A stretch of DNA of 64,000 nucleotides from an uncultured Clostridia bacterium (GCA_934675735.1 CAKURR010000003.1:1-64000); one strand, 5' to 3'; counted from the first letter of the stretch, positions 47,858-56,735 are shown. The notes: generated by a model not told the origin, from the sequence alone. Program-made: numbers and translations.

Positions 47858-48745
47858 ATGAAGGGTATTATTCTCGCAGGCGGCGCGGGCACGCGTCTGT
47901 ATCCGCTGACGATGGTCACCAGCAAGCAGCTCCTGCCCGTCTACGACAAGCCGATGATTTATTATCCGCTTTCGACGCTGATGCTGGCGGGCATCCGCGA
48001 TATTTTGATTATCTCCACGCCGGATGATACGCCGCGCTTTGAAAACCTGCTCGGCGACGGCAGCCAGTTCGGCCTGAACCTCTCTTACAAGGTGCAGCCC
48101 AGCCCCGACGGTCTGGCGCAGGCGTTCCTGCTGGGCGAGGAGTTTATCGGCGATGACGCGTGCGCAATGGTGCTCGGCGATAACATCTTCTACGGCAACG
48201 GCTTCGGCAAGACGCTGCGCGCCGCCGTGGAGAACGCGGAGAAGAATGCGCGCGCGACGGTGTTCGGCTACTACGTCAACGACCCCGAGCGCTTCGGCAT
48301 CGTGGAGTTTGACGAAAACGGTCGTGTGATTTCCGTGGAGGAAAAGCCGCAGCATCCCAAGAGCAATTACGCCATCACGGGCCTGTATTTCTACCCGAAG
48401 GGCGTGAGCGGCATGGCGAAGGCCGTGAAGCCCTCCGCGCGCGGCGAGCTGGAAATCACTACGCTCAACGACATGTATCTCAAGCAGGGCGCGCTGGATG
48501 TGCAGCTGCTCGGCCGCGGCTATGCGTGGCTGGATACCGGCACGATGGACAGTCTGGTGGATGCGGCGGACTTTGTGCGCATGATTGAAAAGCGCCAGAG
48601 TATCAAAATCAGCGCGCCGGAGGAAATCGCGTACAGAAACGGCTGGATTGACAAGGCGAAGCTGCTTGAATCCGCCGAGCGTTACGGCAAGAGCCCGTAC
48701 GGTCAGCATCTGAAGTCCGTTGCGGAAGGAAAGGTGCAGTATTGA
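47858..48745 (+). CDS. rmlA: Glucose-1-phosphate thymidylyltransferase
   Basis: RmlA makes dTDP-glucose, the first step toward dTDP-rhamnose for surface polysaccharide. The ATG at 47858 (MKGIILAGGAGTRLYPLTMV) follows AAGAGGG. The 295 residues have the nucleotide-binding GGAGTRLYPLT, the Lys-containing SKQLLPVYDKPMIYYPL, the metal-site LGDNIFYG and the rhamnose-feedback region typical of the short RmlA. rmlC follows at once. rmlB and rmlD are not in the window. Confidence 0.96.
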   Translation: MKGIILAGGAGTRLYPLTMVTSKQLLPVYDKPMIYYPLSTLMLAGIRDILIISTPDDTPRFENLLGDGSQFGLNLSYKVQPSPDGLAQAFLLGEEFIGDDACAMVLGDNIFYGNGFGKTLRAAVENAEKNARATVFGYYVNDPERFGIVEFDENGRVISVEEKPQHPKSNYAITGLYFYPKGVSGMAKAVKPSARGELEITTLNDMYLKQGALDVQLLGRGYAWLDTGTMDSLVDAADFVRMIEKRQSIKISAPEEIAYRNGWIDKAKLLESAERYGKSPYGQHLKSVAEGKVQY

Positions 48746-48746
48746 T

Positions 48747-49313
48747 ATGATGAAGAAGATTGAAACGGCACTGCCGGGCGTTGTGATTGTCGAGCCGCAG
48801 GTTTTCGGCGATCAGCGCGGCTATTTCATGGAAACCTACAACAAGCAGGCGTTTGCCGATATCGGCATCACGACCGAGTTTGTGCAGGATAATCAATCCT
48901 ACTCGGCGCAGAAGGGCATTCTGCGCGGCATTCACTTCCAGAATGCGCCGTATTCTCAGGCCAAGCTGGTTCGCGTGACGCGCGGCGCGGTGATGGATGT
49001 GGCAGTGGATCTGCGTAAGGGAAGCCCAACCTACAAACAGTGGGTTGCCGTCGAGCTGAGCGCGGAAAACAAGCGCATGCTGTTCATCCCGCGCGGCTTC
49101 GGCCACGGCTTCAAGACGCTGACGAACGACGTGGAATTCTGCTACAAGGTCGATAACCTGTACAACAAGGCGTGCGACCGCGGTATTCGATTCAACGATT
49201 CGGACATCGGCGTGGATTGGGGCGAAGTGGCGGAAGAGCTGCTCTCCCAGAAGGACACGACTTCGCCGCTGCTCAAGGACAGCGACTGCAACTTCGTGTA
49301 CGGCGAAATCTAA
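48747..49313 (+). CDS. rmlC: dTDP-4-dehydrorhamnose 3,5-epimerase
   Basis: RmlC epimerises dTDP-4-keto-6-deoxyglucose at C3 and C5. Start at the ATG at 48747 or the next codon 48750 (MMKKIETALPGVVIVEPQVF), one base after the rmlA stop. The 188 residues show GYFMETYNKQAF, the active-site His in LRGIHFQ near 63, DVAVDLRKGSPTY and FIPRGFGHGF. Co-transcribed with rmlA from the consensus promoter. The transcript ends at a bidirectional terminator. Confidence 0.95.
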   Translation: MMKKIETALPGVVIVEPQVFGDQRGYFMETYNKQAFADIGITTEFVQDNQSYSAQKGILRGIHFQNAPYSQAKLVRVTRGAVMDVAVDLRKGSPTYKQWVAVELSAENKRMLFIPRGFGHGFKTLTNDVEFCYKVDNLYNKACDRGIRFNDSDIGVDWGEVAEELLSQKDTTSPLLKDSDCNFVYGEI

Positions 49314-49341
49314 GCAGCGGACGAACAAACAAATCCATAAA

Positions 49342-49394
49342 AAAAACAGACGCGCCGTGCGTTCCCGAAAAGGGAAACGCGGCGCGTCTGTTTT
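49342..49394. terminator. Bidirectional terminator between rmlC and murC
   Basis: AGACGCGCCG-TGCGTTTCC-type arms (CAGACGCGCC / GGCGCGTCTG plus GTTCCC / GGGAAAC) form a long hairpin, with AAAAAAA on the left and TTTT on the right, so it serves both convergent genes. Confidence 0.85.
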
Positions 49395-49400
49395 GGATTG

Positions 49401-50783
49401 TCAATCTCCGTGTTTCTGAATCTGCGCGTTCAGCAGGTTGATATTGCCGCAGCTCATGGTGATGACCAGGTCGCCGGGCTGCCAATGCGCGCGCAGATAG
49501 GCTTCCGCGTCGTCAAACGTCGGGGTATAATGCGCGGGCACGCCCTCTTTTTGCATGGCCTCAACGAGCATGGTCGCGTGGATATCGCCCGGATCTTTTT
49601 CGCGCGCGGCGAAGATATCCGTCACCAGCACCTCGTCGGCCAAATCGCAGCAGTGAATATAATCCTTGAACAGCGTCTTGACGCGGGAATAGGTGTGCGG
49701 CTGCATGACGGCGAACAGGCGCTTATGCGGCTGATGGACGGCGTTTTCCAATGCGCTGTGCATCTCGGCGGGGTTATGGCCGTAATCGGTATAGAGCTTT
49801 ACGCCGCAGACCGTGCCGGTGTATTCAAAACGGCGGTGCGGCGCGGCGAAACGCGAAAGCGACGCGGCGACGGCTTCGGGCTTTGCGCCCGCCTCGACGC
49901 ACGCGGCCATCGTCGCCAGCGCATGCATGACGTTGAACTCGCCCGGCACGAGCAGGTGGACATGCGCAAGGGGTTTGCCTTCAAAGCCGAAATCAAACGC
50001 CGCGCAGCCCGTGTCGTCATACGCAAGGTTCAGCGGCCGCCATTGATTGCTCTCGCCAAAGCCGTAGCTGACCGTGCGGCAGGTCTGCTTTTCCAGCAGC
50101 GCCGCGACGCGCGGGTCGTCGCCGTTGCCGATGCACGTGCCGCTCTCGGGCAGCAGGGCGCAGAACTTGGCGAAGGCGTTGGCGATATCGTCGATATCCT
50201 TATAGAAATCGAGGTGATCCTCTTCGATGTTGGTGACGACGGCGATGGTCGGGTGGAAGTGCAGAAAGCTGGCGTTGAACTCGCACGCTTCCACGACGAA
50301 GGTATCGCGGCCGCCGACGCGCGTGCTGCCGCCGATATAATCCAGCTGGCCGCCGATATGCACGGTGGGGTCGAACCCCGTATCCAGCAGCACCTCGGCA
50401 ATCATCGACGTGGTGGTGGTTTTGCCGTGCGTGCCGCAGACGTTGACGGCGTGGCGGTAGCCTTCCATCAGCTGCCCGAGCAGCGTGGCGCGCTCCATCT
50501 GGGGGATGCCCAGTTCCTCGGCGCGCATGCGTTCGGGGTTATCTTTGGCGATGGCGGCGGAATAGATGACGATATCCGCGCCGTCCACATTCTCCGCGCG
50601 CTGGCCGATGAACACGTGAATGCCCGACTGCTCCAGCGCGTCGGTCATATAGGAGCGGGCGGAATCCGAACCCGTGACGCGCACGCCGAGCTTGACCAGC
50701 ATGCCGGCCAGGCCGCTCATCGAACTGCCGCCGATGCCGATCATGTGCGCGCGTTTGCCCGTATAATCTTTGATATGCGGCAT
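49401..50783 (-). CDS. murC: UDP-N-acetylmuramate--L-alanine ligase
   Basis: MurC adds L-Ala, the first amino acid, to the peptidoglycan precursor UDP-MurNAc in the cytoplasm. The 460 residues begin MPHIKDYTGKRAHMIGIGGS, with the UDP-binding GIGGSSMSGLA. The ATP site is GTHGKTTTTSM near 122, followed by NIEEDHLDFY and the ligase C-domain motif PHRRFEYTG ... YTDYGHNPAEM. Full length. Divergent from purR across a 204-bp gap. Confidence 0.97.
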   Translation of the reverse strand: MPHIKDYTGKRAHMIGIGGSSMSGLAGMLVKLGVRVTGSDSARSYMTDALEQSGIHVFIGQRAENVDGADIVIYSAAIAKDNPERMRAEELGIPQMERATLLGQLMEGYRHAVNVCGTHGKTTTTSMIAEVLLDTGFDPTVHIGGQLDYIGGSTRVGGRDTFVVEACEFNASFLHFHPTIAVVTNIEEDHLDFYKDIDDIANAFAKFCALLPESGTCIGNGDDPRVAALLEKQTCRTVSYGFGESNQWRPLNLAYDDTGCAAFDFGFEGKPLAHVHLLVPGEFNVMHALATMAACVEAGAKPEAVAASLSRFAAPHRRFEYTGTVCGVKLYTDYGHNPAEMHSALENAVHQPHKRLFAVMQPHTYSRVKTLFKDYIHCCDLADEVLVTDIFAAREKDPGDIHATMLVEAMQKEGVPAHYTPTFDDAEAYLRAHWQPGDLVITMSCGNINLLNAQIQKHGD

Positions 50784-50987
50784 AAAGCGCCTCCTTAGCA
50801 GATTGTTTCACCTGTATTATACGCCCGAAAAAGCCTTGCAAGCAACCAAAATGCGAAAAAAAGCTGAACGTTTTGATAAACTGTGATAAAAATCGGCGAA
50901 AAGTGAAATTCAGGGCTTTATTTATTTGAAAAGCTGAATTATAATAGAGCAAAATCACTTTAACATTCGTATTTGGGAGGGATGGAC

Positions 50988-51830
50988 ATGGACCGCATCC
51001 GCCGCAACGAGCGACTTGCCGCCATGACACGGATTCTGGTGGAATCCCCGAATAAAATCTTTACGCTCGGCACATTCTGCGAGATGTTCGGCGCGGCGAA
51101 GTCCACGCTCAGCGAGGATATCGACATTCTGCGTGGGGTTTTTGCGCAGTTCCGTCTGGGTCAGCTGGATACCGTGACCGGCGCGGCGGGCGGCGTCCGC
51201 TACCGCCCGGTGCTTGCGCCGGAGGACGCTTACCGCACGGTGAAGGATTTGGCGCAGATGCTGGCCGCACCGGGGCGCGTTCTGCCGGGCGGGTTCATCT
51301 ACATGGCCGACATTTTGGCGATGCCGGACGTGGTGGAGCGGATGGGCACGATTATTGCCTCCCAGTTTTACCGCGCGGAGCCGGATTTCGTCTTGACGAT
51401 GGAGACGAAGGGCATTCCGATTGCGATGATGACGGCGCGGGCGCTGGGCGTGCCGACGGTCATTGTCCGCCGAGACAGCAAGGTTTACGAAGGCCCGGCG
51501 GTGAATATCAATTATCTGTCGGGTTCGGGCAGCCGCGTGGAGACGATGAGCCTTTCCCGCCGCGCGGTGAAGGAAGGCCAGCGCGCGCTGATTGTGGATG
51601 ACTTCATGCGCGCGGGCGGCACGGCGCGCGGCATGGTGGACATGATGCGCGAGTTTGCGGTGACGGTCGTCGGCGTATGCGTGCTGATTTCCACGCAGGA
51701 GCCCGCGAAGAAGCGGCTTGACGGCGTGAAGAGCCTGCTGGTCATCGAGGACACGGACGAGAGCACGGGCAGCGCGAACATCCGTCCGGCGAACTGGCTG
51801 GTTCAGGCGATGGAGAAGAGCAAGGCGTAA
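50988..51830 (+). CDS. purR: Pur operon repressor PurR (Bacillus type)
   Basis: This PurR has a winged-helix N-terminus and a PRTase-like effector domain that senses PRPP; in Bacillus it represses purine genes, with (p)ppGpp as a co-regulator. I start at the ATG at 50988 (MDRIRRNERLAAMTRILVES), seven bases after GGGAGG. The 280 residues carry the helix-turn-helix FCEMFGAAKSTLSEDIDIL and the PRPP loop ALIVDDFMRAGGTARG near 205. A TATAAT box lies at 50940-50945 upstream with a weak -35. No PurBox search was possible. Confidence 0.95.
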   Translation: MDRIRRNERLAAMTRILVESPNKIFTLGTFCEMFGAAKSTLSEDIDILRGVFAQFRLGQLDTVTGAAGGVRYRPVLAPEDAYRTVKDLAQMLAAPGRVLPGGFIYMADILAMPDVVERMGTIIASQFYRAEPDFVLTMETKGIPIAMMTARALGVPTVIVRRDSKVYEGPAVNINYLSGSGSRVETMSLSRRAVKEGQRALIVDDFMRAGGTARGMVDMMREFAVTVVGVCVLISTQEPAKKRLDGVKSLLVIEDTDESTGSANIRPANWLVQAMEKSKA

Positions 51831-51840
51831 GAGGGGAGAA

Positions 51841-51991
51841 CGATGAGGGCGCCGCCCTCAAACTCCCGGCAGGGAACTCAGTTCCCTGCACCTTCTGCTT
51901 CCGCTTTGCGGTCTGCCGCGAAGCGGATAGATATGGGAGAGCCAAGAACCTCAGGTTCTTGGCAGGGTTTGGGACAGAGTCCCAACGTAAC
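51841..51991. repeat. Full-length palindromic element between purR and pth
   Basis: The left unit is GATGAGGGCGCCGCCCTCAA, then GCAGGGAACTCAGTTCCCTG. The centre is CCGCTTTGCGG...CCGCGAAGCGG. The right unit is CAAGAACCTCAGGTTCTTG, then GGGTTTGGGACAGAGTCCC, AACGTAACTC. This copy shows the complete plan: outer stem, inner stem, central stem, inner stem, outer stem. Confidence 0.85.
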
Positions 51992-52088
51992 TCTCCCCCC
52001 CCTAAAAAACGAACAATCGGCTTTTTGAGCGGGAGCGCCCTTGCGTGGTGCTCCCGCATAAGGCTGTTTTGGGAAACGGAGGAAATTC

Positions 52089-52658
52089 ATGTTCATTGTG
52101 GTTGGCCTGGGCAACCCGGGTAAGGAATACGAGCGAACGAGACATAACGTCGGCTTTGACGTGATCGATGTGCTCAGCGAAAAGCAGAAGATTCGGCTCA
52201 CCAAAAACGCCATGCACGGCCTCATCGGCGAGGGCTTCGTCGGCGGGGAAAAGCTCGTGCTCGTCAAGCCGCAGACGTTTATGAACCTCTCCGGCCAGTG
52301 CGTGACGGAGCTGGTTTCGTGGTATAAGCCGGAGATGAATCGCCTGATGGTCGTCTATGACGATATCGATTTGCCGCTGGGTAAGCTGCGCATGCGCGAA
52401 AAGGGCAGCGCGGGCACGCATAACGGCATGCGCTCGGTTATCGGGCTGCTGGGCAGACAGGATTTCCCCCGCCTTCGCGTCGGCGTGGGCAAAAAGCCCG
52501 AGGGCTGGGAGCTGGCCGATTGGGTGCTCAGCCGCTATCAGACCGAGGAAGACCGCAAGACGCAGTTCGACGCGTTCCTTCGCGCGGCGGATGTCGTGGA
52601 GGATTGGATGAAAAACGGACTGGAGAGCGCCATGCGGATGGCGAACGCGCCGGTGTAA
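52089..52658 (+). CDS. pth: Peptidyl-tRNA hydrolase
   Basis: Pth frees tRNA from peptidyl-tRNAs that drop off ribosomes. The 189 residues start MFIVVGLGNPGKEYERTRHN, with Asn-10 and His-20 (GLGNPG, RHNVGFD). KPQTFMNLSG follows, then the catalytic Asp region VVYDDIDLPLGKLR near 93 and HNGMRSVIGLLG. ATG after GGAGG. It is upstream of mfd, a frequent neighbour in Bacillota. Confidence 0.97.
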   Translation: MFIVVGLGNPGKEYERTRHNVGFDVIDVLSEKQKIRLTKNAMHGLIGEGFVGGEKLVLVKPQTFMNLSGQCVTELVSWYKPEMNRLMVVYDDIDLPLGKLRMREKGSAGTHNGMRSVIGLLGRQDFPRLRVGVGKKPEGWELADWVLSRYQTEEDRKTQFDAFLRAADVVEDWMKNGLESAMRMANAPV

Positions 52659-52739
52659 TTGTTCACCCTTCCATCGCCGTCGTTGCGGCTACACCTCTCT
52701 CGGAGAGGGGGGTAGAGAGTAAATTATCCGACTTTAGTT

Positions 52740-52810
52740 TTCGCGAAGCGATGCGGGAGGTGCAGGAACCTCAGGTTCCTGCTGGGGTTTGGGGCAAAGC
52801 CCCATCGTAA
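52740..52810. repeat. Palindromic element upstream of mfd
   Basis: TTCGCGAAGCG, then GCAGGAACCTCAGGTTCCTG, then GGGGTTTGGGGCAAAGCCCC, ATCGTAA. The ribosome site AAAGGAG of mfd starts at the next base. Just before it, at about 52660-52725, lies an unrelated CCTCTCTCGGAGAGG hairpin with a single copy here. Confidence 0.82.
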
Positions 52811-52820
52811 AGGAGTCATC

Positions 52821-55800
52821 ATGCAAACGCATTTTCTCTTTGATGTGCTTGAAGGCTATCAGCCGTTTGAGCAGATGGTGCAGGAAAGCCAAAAGAGCGG
52901 CGCGGTTATCGCGGCCAGCGGCATGGCGGGCGCGCAGAAGGTGCACGCGGCCTGCGCATTGGCGGCGAGAACGGGCAGACCGCTGCTTTTCCTGTGCGAC
53001 AGCGAGCGCAGCGCAACGCAGACGATGGAGGATGTTTCCGCGCTGCTGGGCGGCGGCGTGAGCCTGCTCCCCGCGCGGGAAATCACCTTCTATCAGGACG
53101 TCGCGGCCAGCCGCGAGGTGGCCTATCGCCGCATCGAGGCGATGCGCAAGGTGCTCAGCGGCGATGTGCGCGCCGTTGTCGCGCCCGCCGACGCGATGCT
53201 CCACCGCATGATGCCGCGCGCCGTGTTCAGCCAAAACACGATTTCCCTCCGCGTGGGCGACGTGACGCCGATTGACAGGCTCATTGAGCGCCTGCTCGCG
53301 GCGGGCTATACCCGCGAATACATGGTCGAGGGCAAGGGCCAGTTCTCCGTGCGCGGCGGCATTATCGACGTGTATCCCGCCGACGCGCTGAGCGCGGTGC
53401 GCATCGAGTTTTTCGACGACGAGCTGGATTCCATCCGCGCCGTCGATGTGATGAGCCAGCGCAGTCAGGGCAATATGCAGGAGGTCGTTATCCCGCCCGC
53501 CAGCGAGGCGCCCGTGCCGCAGGAGGGCACGGAGGAACTTGCCCGCCTGCTGCTGGAAGCGCTTTCGCGGCAGGAAGCCGCCGCCCAAAAGGGTGAGGAG
53601 AAGAAGAATGACGAGGCATCTCTGGCGGATTTGCCGCTGGAGGACGGCGAAATCGCCGCGCCCGAAGCCTTTACCCGCGAAAACCGCACGATGGAGCGCT
53701 TCGGCGAAAAAATGCGCGCCGCCGTCAGCCAGATGCAGAGCGGCGTGAGCAGCCGCATGCTCGAAAAATTCATCAACCTGCTTTACGGGCAGACGGAGAC
53801 GATTCTGGATTACATGAACCGCCCGATTGTCGTGCTCGACGAGCCGGAAGCCCTCTTTGCCCGCATGGACAGCCGAACGGGCGAGTTTGACCAGGCGATT
53901 ACGGCGGCGCTCGAGCGCGGCGAGGCCCTGCCCGAACAGCATGACCTGATGCTGACGCGGGATGAAGCGCTTGCGGCGATGCGGCAGACGACGCTGCTCG
54001 CCCTGACGACGATTCTGCGCCCCGTGGAAAAACTCAAGCCGACGCTGCTTTGCCAGATGGGCGGCATGGGCGCGGGCAATTACGGCGGCCGCACGCACGA
54101 CATGTGCGCCGATTTCATCCGCTGGCAGCAGGACGGGTGGCGCATTCTGGTGCTCTCCGGCGGCGCGGCGCGCGGCGAACGCATGCGCCAATCGTTTGAG
54201 GATGAGGGCGTCAAAGCGGCGTTTGACGAGCTGGGCGCGGCCGCGCCGCAGAACGGCGAATGCCGCATTTATCCGCTGACGCTCTCCGGCGGTTTCCAGT
54301 ATCCGGCCATCAAGGTTGCCGTCATCGCGAGCGGCGACGTATACGGCGCGAAGAGCGCCAAGGGCAAGCCGAAAAAGCAGCAGGGCAGCAAGATTGCCTC
54401 CTTCACAGACCTGAACGTCGGCGACTATGTGGTGCACGAGACGCACGGCATCGGCATCTATCAGGGTACAAAGCGCCTGACCAGCGAGGGCGCGAGCCGC
54501 GACTACCTGCTGGTGCAGTATCTGGGCAGCGACAAGCTGTATATTCCGGTGGACCACCTCGACCGCATTCAGAAATACATCGGCGGCGGCGAGGGCACCG
54601 CGCCCAAGCTCTCGCGGCTGGGCGGCAAGGATTGGGATAAGCAGAAGGCGAAGGTGCGCGAAAGCCTGAAAGAGCTGGCTTTCGATTTGGTGAAGCTCTA
54701 CGCTGAGCGGCAGAAGAACAAGGGCTATGCCTTCGGGCCGGACACGCCGTGGCAGCAGGAATTTGAAGAGAATTTCCCCTACGACGAAACGCCCGACCAG
54801 CTTCAGGCGACGGAGGAAATCAAGCGCGACATGGAGCTTGACCGCCCGATGGACAGGTTGCTCTGCGGCGACGTGGGCTACGGCAAGACGGAAGTTGCGC
54901 TGCGCGCGGCCTTCAAGGCCGTGATGGACGGCAAGCAGGTCGCCATCCTCGCGCCGACGACCATCCTCGTCCAGCAGCATTACAATACACTGATGCGCCG
55001 CATGGAGGGCTTCCCCGTTCATGCGGACGTGCTCAGCCGCTTCCGCTCGGCCAAGGAGCAGAAGGAGACGCTGCGCCGGCTGAAGGACGGCGAAATCGAC
55101 ATCATCGTCGGCACGCACAGGCTGCTGGCCAAGGATGTGCAGTTCAAAAACCTCGGGCTGCTCATCGTCGATGAGGAGCAGCGCTTCGGCGTGGGCCACA
55201 AGGAAAGCATCAAAAACATGAAAAAGACGGTGGACGTGCTCACCATGTCGGCCACCCCGATTCCGCGCACGCTGCATATGTCGATGGTCGGCATTCGCGA
55301 TATGAGCCTGCTGGAAACGCCGCCGCAGGCGCGCTATCCCGTGCAGACCTACGTGATGGAATATCAGGACAGCGTGATTCGCGACGCGATTCTGCGCGAA
55401 ATCGGCCGCGGGGGACAGGTGTTCTTCCTCTACAACCGCGTCGGATCGATTGACCAGTGCTACCGTCAGCTCTCCAAGCTTGTGCCGGAGGCGCGCATCG
55501 CCATTGCGCACGGCCAGATGCGCGAGCATGCGCTGGAGGACGTGATGCTGGATTTCAGCCAGCAGAAATTCGACGTGCTGCTGTGCACGACGATTATCGA
55601 ATCCGGACTCGATATCCCGATGGCCAACACGCTGATTATCTACGACGCGGACCACTTCGGCCTGGGCCAGCTCTATCAGATGCGCGGGCGCGTCGGCCGT
55701 TCGAACCGACTGGCTTACGCCTATTTCACGGTGCGCCCGGGCAAGGTGCTCTCCGAAACGGCGCAGAAGCGGCTGGACGCGATTCGCGAGTTCACGGAGT

Positions 55801-56438
55801 TCGGTTCGGGCTTCCGCATCGCGATGCGCGATTTGGAGCTGCGCGGCGCGGGCAACCTGCTCGGCCCGCAGCAGAGCGGCCATTTGGCCAACATCGGTTA
55901 CGACCTGTACTGCAAACTGCTGGAGGAAGCGGTTTTGGAGGCGCAGGGCGAAGCGCCCAAGCCGAACCGCGACGTGGAAACGCGGATGGACGTGCATGTC
56001 AACGCGTATCTGCCCGCGGAATATGTCACGGGCGACAAGCAACGGCTGGAGGTCTACAAGCGCATTGCCTCCATCGCGACCGCCGCGCAGCGCGACGACG
56101 TGGAGGAAGAGCTGGTGGACCGCTTCGGCGACGAGCCGCTCTGCGTGGCGAACCTCGTGGCGGTGGCGTATCTCAAGGCGATGTGCGCCAAGCTGGGCAT
56201 CGACCGCGTGAATCAGGCGGACGGGCGCATCGACATGCGGTTCGCGCCGAACGCCCAGGTGGACGGGCAGAAGCTCTTTAAGGCGCTGACGGGCTTTGAT
56301 AAGCGGCTGACGCTCAACGCCGCGCCGCCCGTGACCCTGACGCTGAAGGACGCGGCGCTGAACCGCGAGGATTTGCTGATGCTCTGCGTGAAGGTGATGG
56401 AGCGTCTGCTCGCGCGGATGGATATGGAAGCGGCGTAA
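52821..56438 (+). CDS. mfd: Transcription-repair coupling factor
   Basis: Mfd is a DNA translocase that removes stalled RNA polymerase and recruits the UvrABC system. The 1205 residues contain the UvrB-like N-terminus (GKGQFSVRGGIIDVYPAD), the polymerase-binding domain (NVGDYVVHETHGIGIYQG near 530), the RecG-like helicase with Walker A GDVGYGKTE near 683, DEEQRF, TATPIPRT-type SATPIPRTLHMS, and DIPMANTLIIYDADHFGLGQ. The C-terminal regulatory TRCF domain is present. ATG at 52821 after AAAGGAG. Confidence 0.97.
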   Translation: MQTHFLFDVLEGYQPFEQMVQESQKSGAVIAASGMAGAQKVHAACALAARTGRPLLFLCDSERSATQTMEDVSALLGGGVSLLPAREITFYQDVAASREVAYRRIEAMRKVLSGDVRAVVAPADAMLHRMMPRAVFSQNTISLRVGDVTPIDRLIERLLAAGYTREYMVEGKGQFSVRGGIIDVYPADALSAVRIEFFDDELDSIRAVDVMSQRSQGNMQEVVIPPASEAPVPQEGTEELARLLLEALSRQEAAAQKGEEKKNDEASLADLPLEDGEIAAPEAFTRENRTMERFGEKMRAAVSQMQSGVSSRMLEKFINLLYGQTETILDYMNRPIVVLDEPEALFARMDSRTGEFDQAITAALERGEALPEQHDLMLTRDEALAAMRQTTLLALTTILRPVEKLKPTLLCQMGGMGAGNYGGRTHDMCADFIRWQQDGWRILVLSGGAARGERMRQSFEDEGVKAAFDELGAAAPQNGECRIYPLTLSGGFQYPAIKVAVIASGDVYGAKSAKGKPKKQQGSKIASFTDLNVGDYVVHETHGIGIYQGTKRLTSEGASRDYLLVQYLGSDKLYIPVDHLDRIQKYIGGGEGTAPKLSRLGGKDWDKQKAKVRESLKELAFDLVKLYAERQKNKGYAFGPDTPWQQEFEENFPYDETPDQLQATEEIKRDMELDRPMDRLLCGDVGYGKTEVALRAAFKAVMDGKQVAILAPTTILVQQHYNTLMRRMEGFPVHADVLSRFRSAKEQKETLRRLKDGEIDIIVGTHRLLAKDVQFKNLGLLIVDEEQRFGVGHKESIKNMKKTVDVLTMSATPIPRTLHMSMVGIRDMSLLETPPQARYPVQTYVMEYQDSVIRDAILREIGRGGQVFFLYNRVGSIDQCYRQLSKLVPEARIAIAHGQMREHALEDVMLDFSQQKFDVLLCTTIIESGLDIPMANTLIIYDADHFGLGQLYQMRGRVGRSNRLAYAYFTVRPGKVLSETAQKRLDAIREFTEFGSGFRIAMRDLELRGAGNLLGPQQSGHLANIGYDLYCKLLEEAVLEAQGEAPKPNRDVETRMDVHVNAYLPAEYVTGDKQRLEVYKRIASIATAAQRDDVEEELVDRFGDEPLCVANLVAVAYLKAMCAKLGIDRVNQADGRIDMRFAPNAQVDGQKLFKALTGFDKRLTLNAAPPVTLTLKDAALNREDLLMLCVKVMERLLARMDMEAA

Positions 56439-56589
56439 GGCAGGCTGACGAAACGCAAAGTCAAAGGAGACCGGATATAGATACGCGGATGAAGAAAACA
56501 CCGAATCCAATCCGATTGCGGGCGGTCGCTGTCTTTTTCCTCGTGTTTCTGCCGACGGCATGCGCTTCATCCAAATTTTCAAAATAGGG

Positions 56590-56618
56590 TTGCAATTTGC
56601 GCGAAAATCGGGTACAAT
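56590..56618 (+). promoter_or_regulatory. Promoter of the SRP RNA
   Basis: TTGCAA (56590-56595) and TACAAT (56613-56618) are 17 bp apart, so transcription should start near 56625. The stretch 56439-56589 after mfd holds nothing I recognise. Confidence 0.65.
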
Positions 56619-56634
56619 AAACGCGTAGAGTGTG

Positions 56635-56735
56635 ATGACGGATGGAACTCATGCAATGCGAGGGTGTGAACCTTGTCAGGGCCGGAAGGCAGCAGCAATA
56701 AGCATTGTATCGTGTGTGCCGTGGGAATTTTCTGC
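56635..56735 (+). ncRNA. ffs: Signal recognition particle RNA, small bacterial type
   Basis: The SRP domain IV is clear: GTGTGAACCTTGTCAGGGCC, GGAAGGCAGCAGCAATAAGC. It has the GGAA tetraloop and the asymmetric internal loop (GTCAGG, AGCAGCA) that binds Ffh. CATGCAATGC and GCATTGTATCGTG close the outer stem. The exact ends are uncertain; the transcript probably runs to the terminator at 56763-56792. This RNA acts with Ffh and FtsY in membrane targeting. Confidence 0.92.

Noticed and set aside
3428..52810. Palindromic elements as simple rho-independent terminators
   Set aside because: They lack T-tracts, lie mostly before genes, and share a two-stem plan with a common linker and tip; genuine T-tract terminators are found separately.
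52734..56582. 1282-codon open frame on the strand opposite mfd
   Set aside because: It mirrors mfd in an antisense frame. In GC-rich coding DNA long antisense frames arise from third-position bias. The product is rich in His/Arg/Ala with no domain, and mfd is unmistakable.
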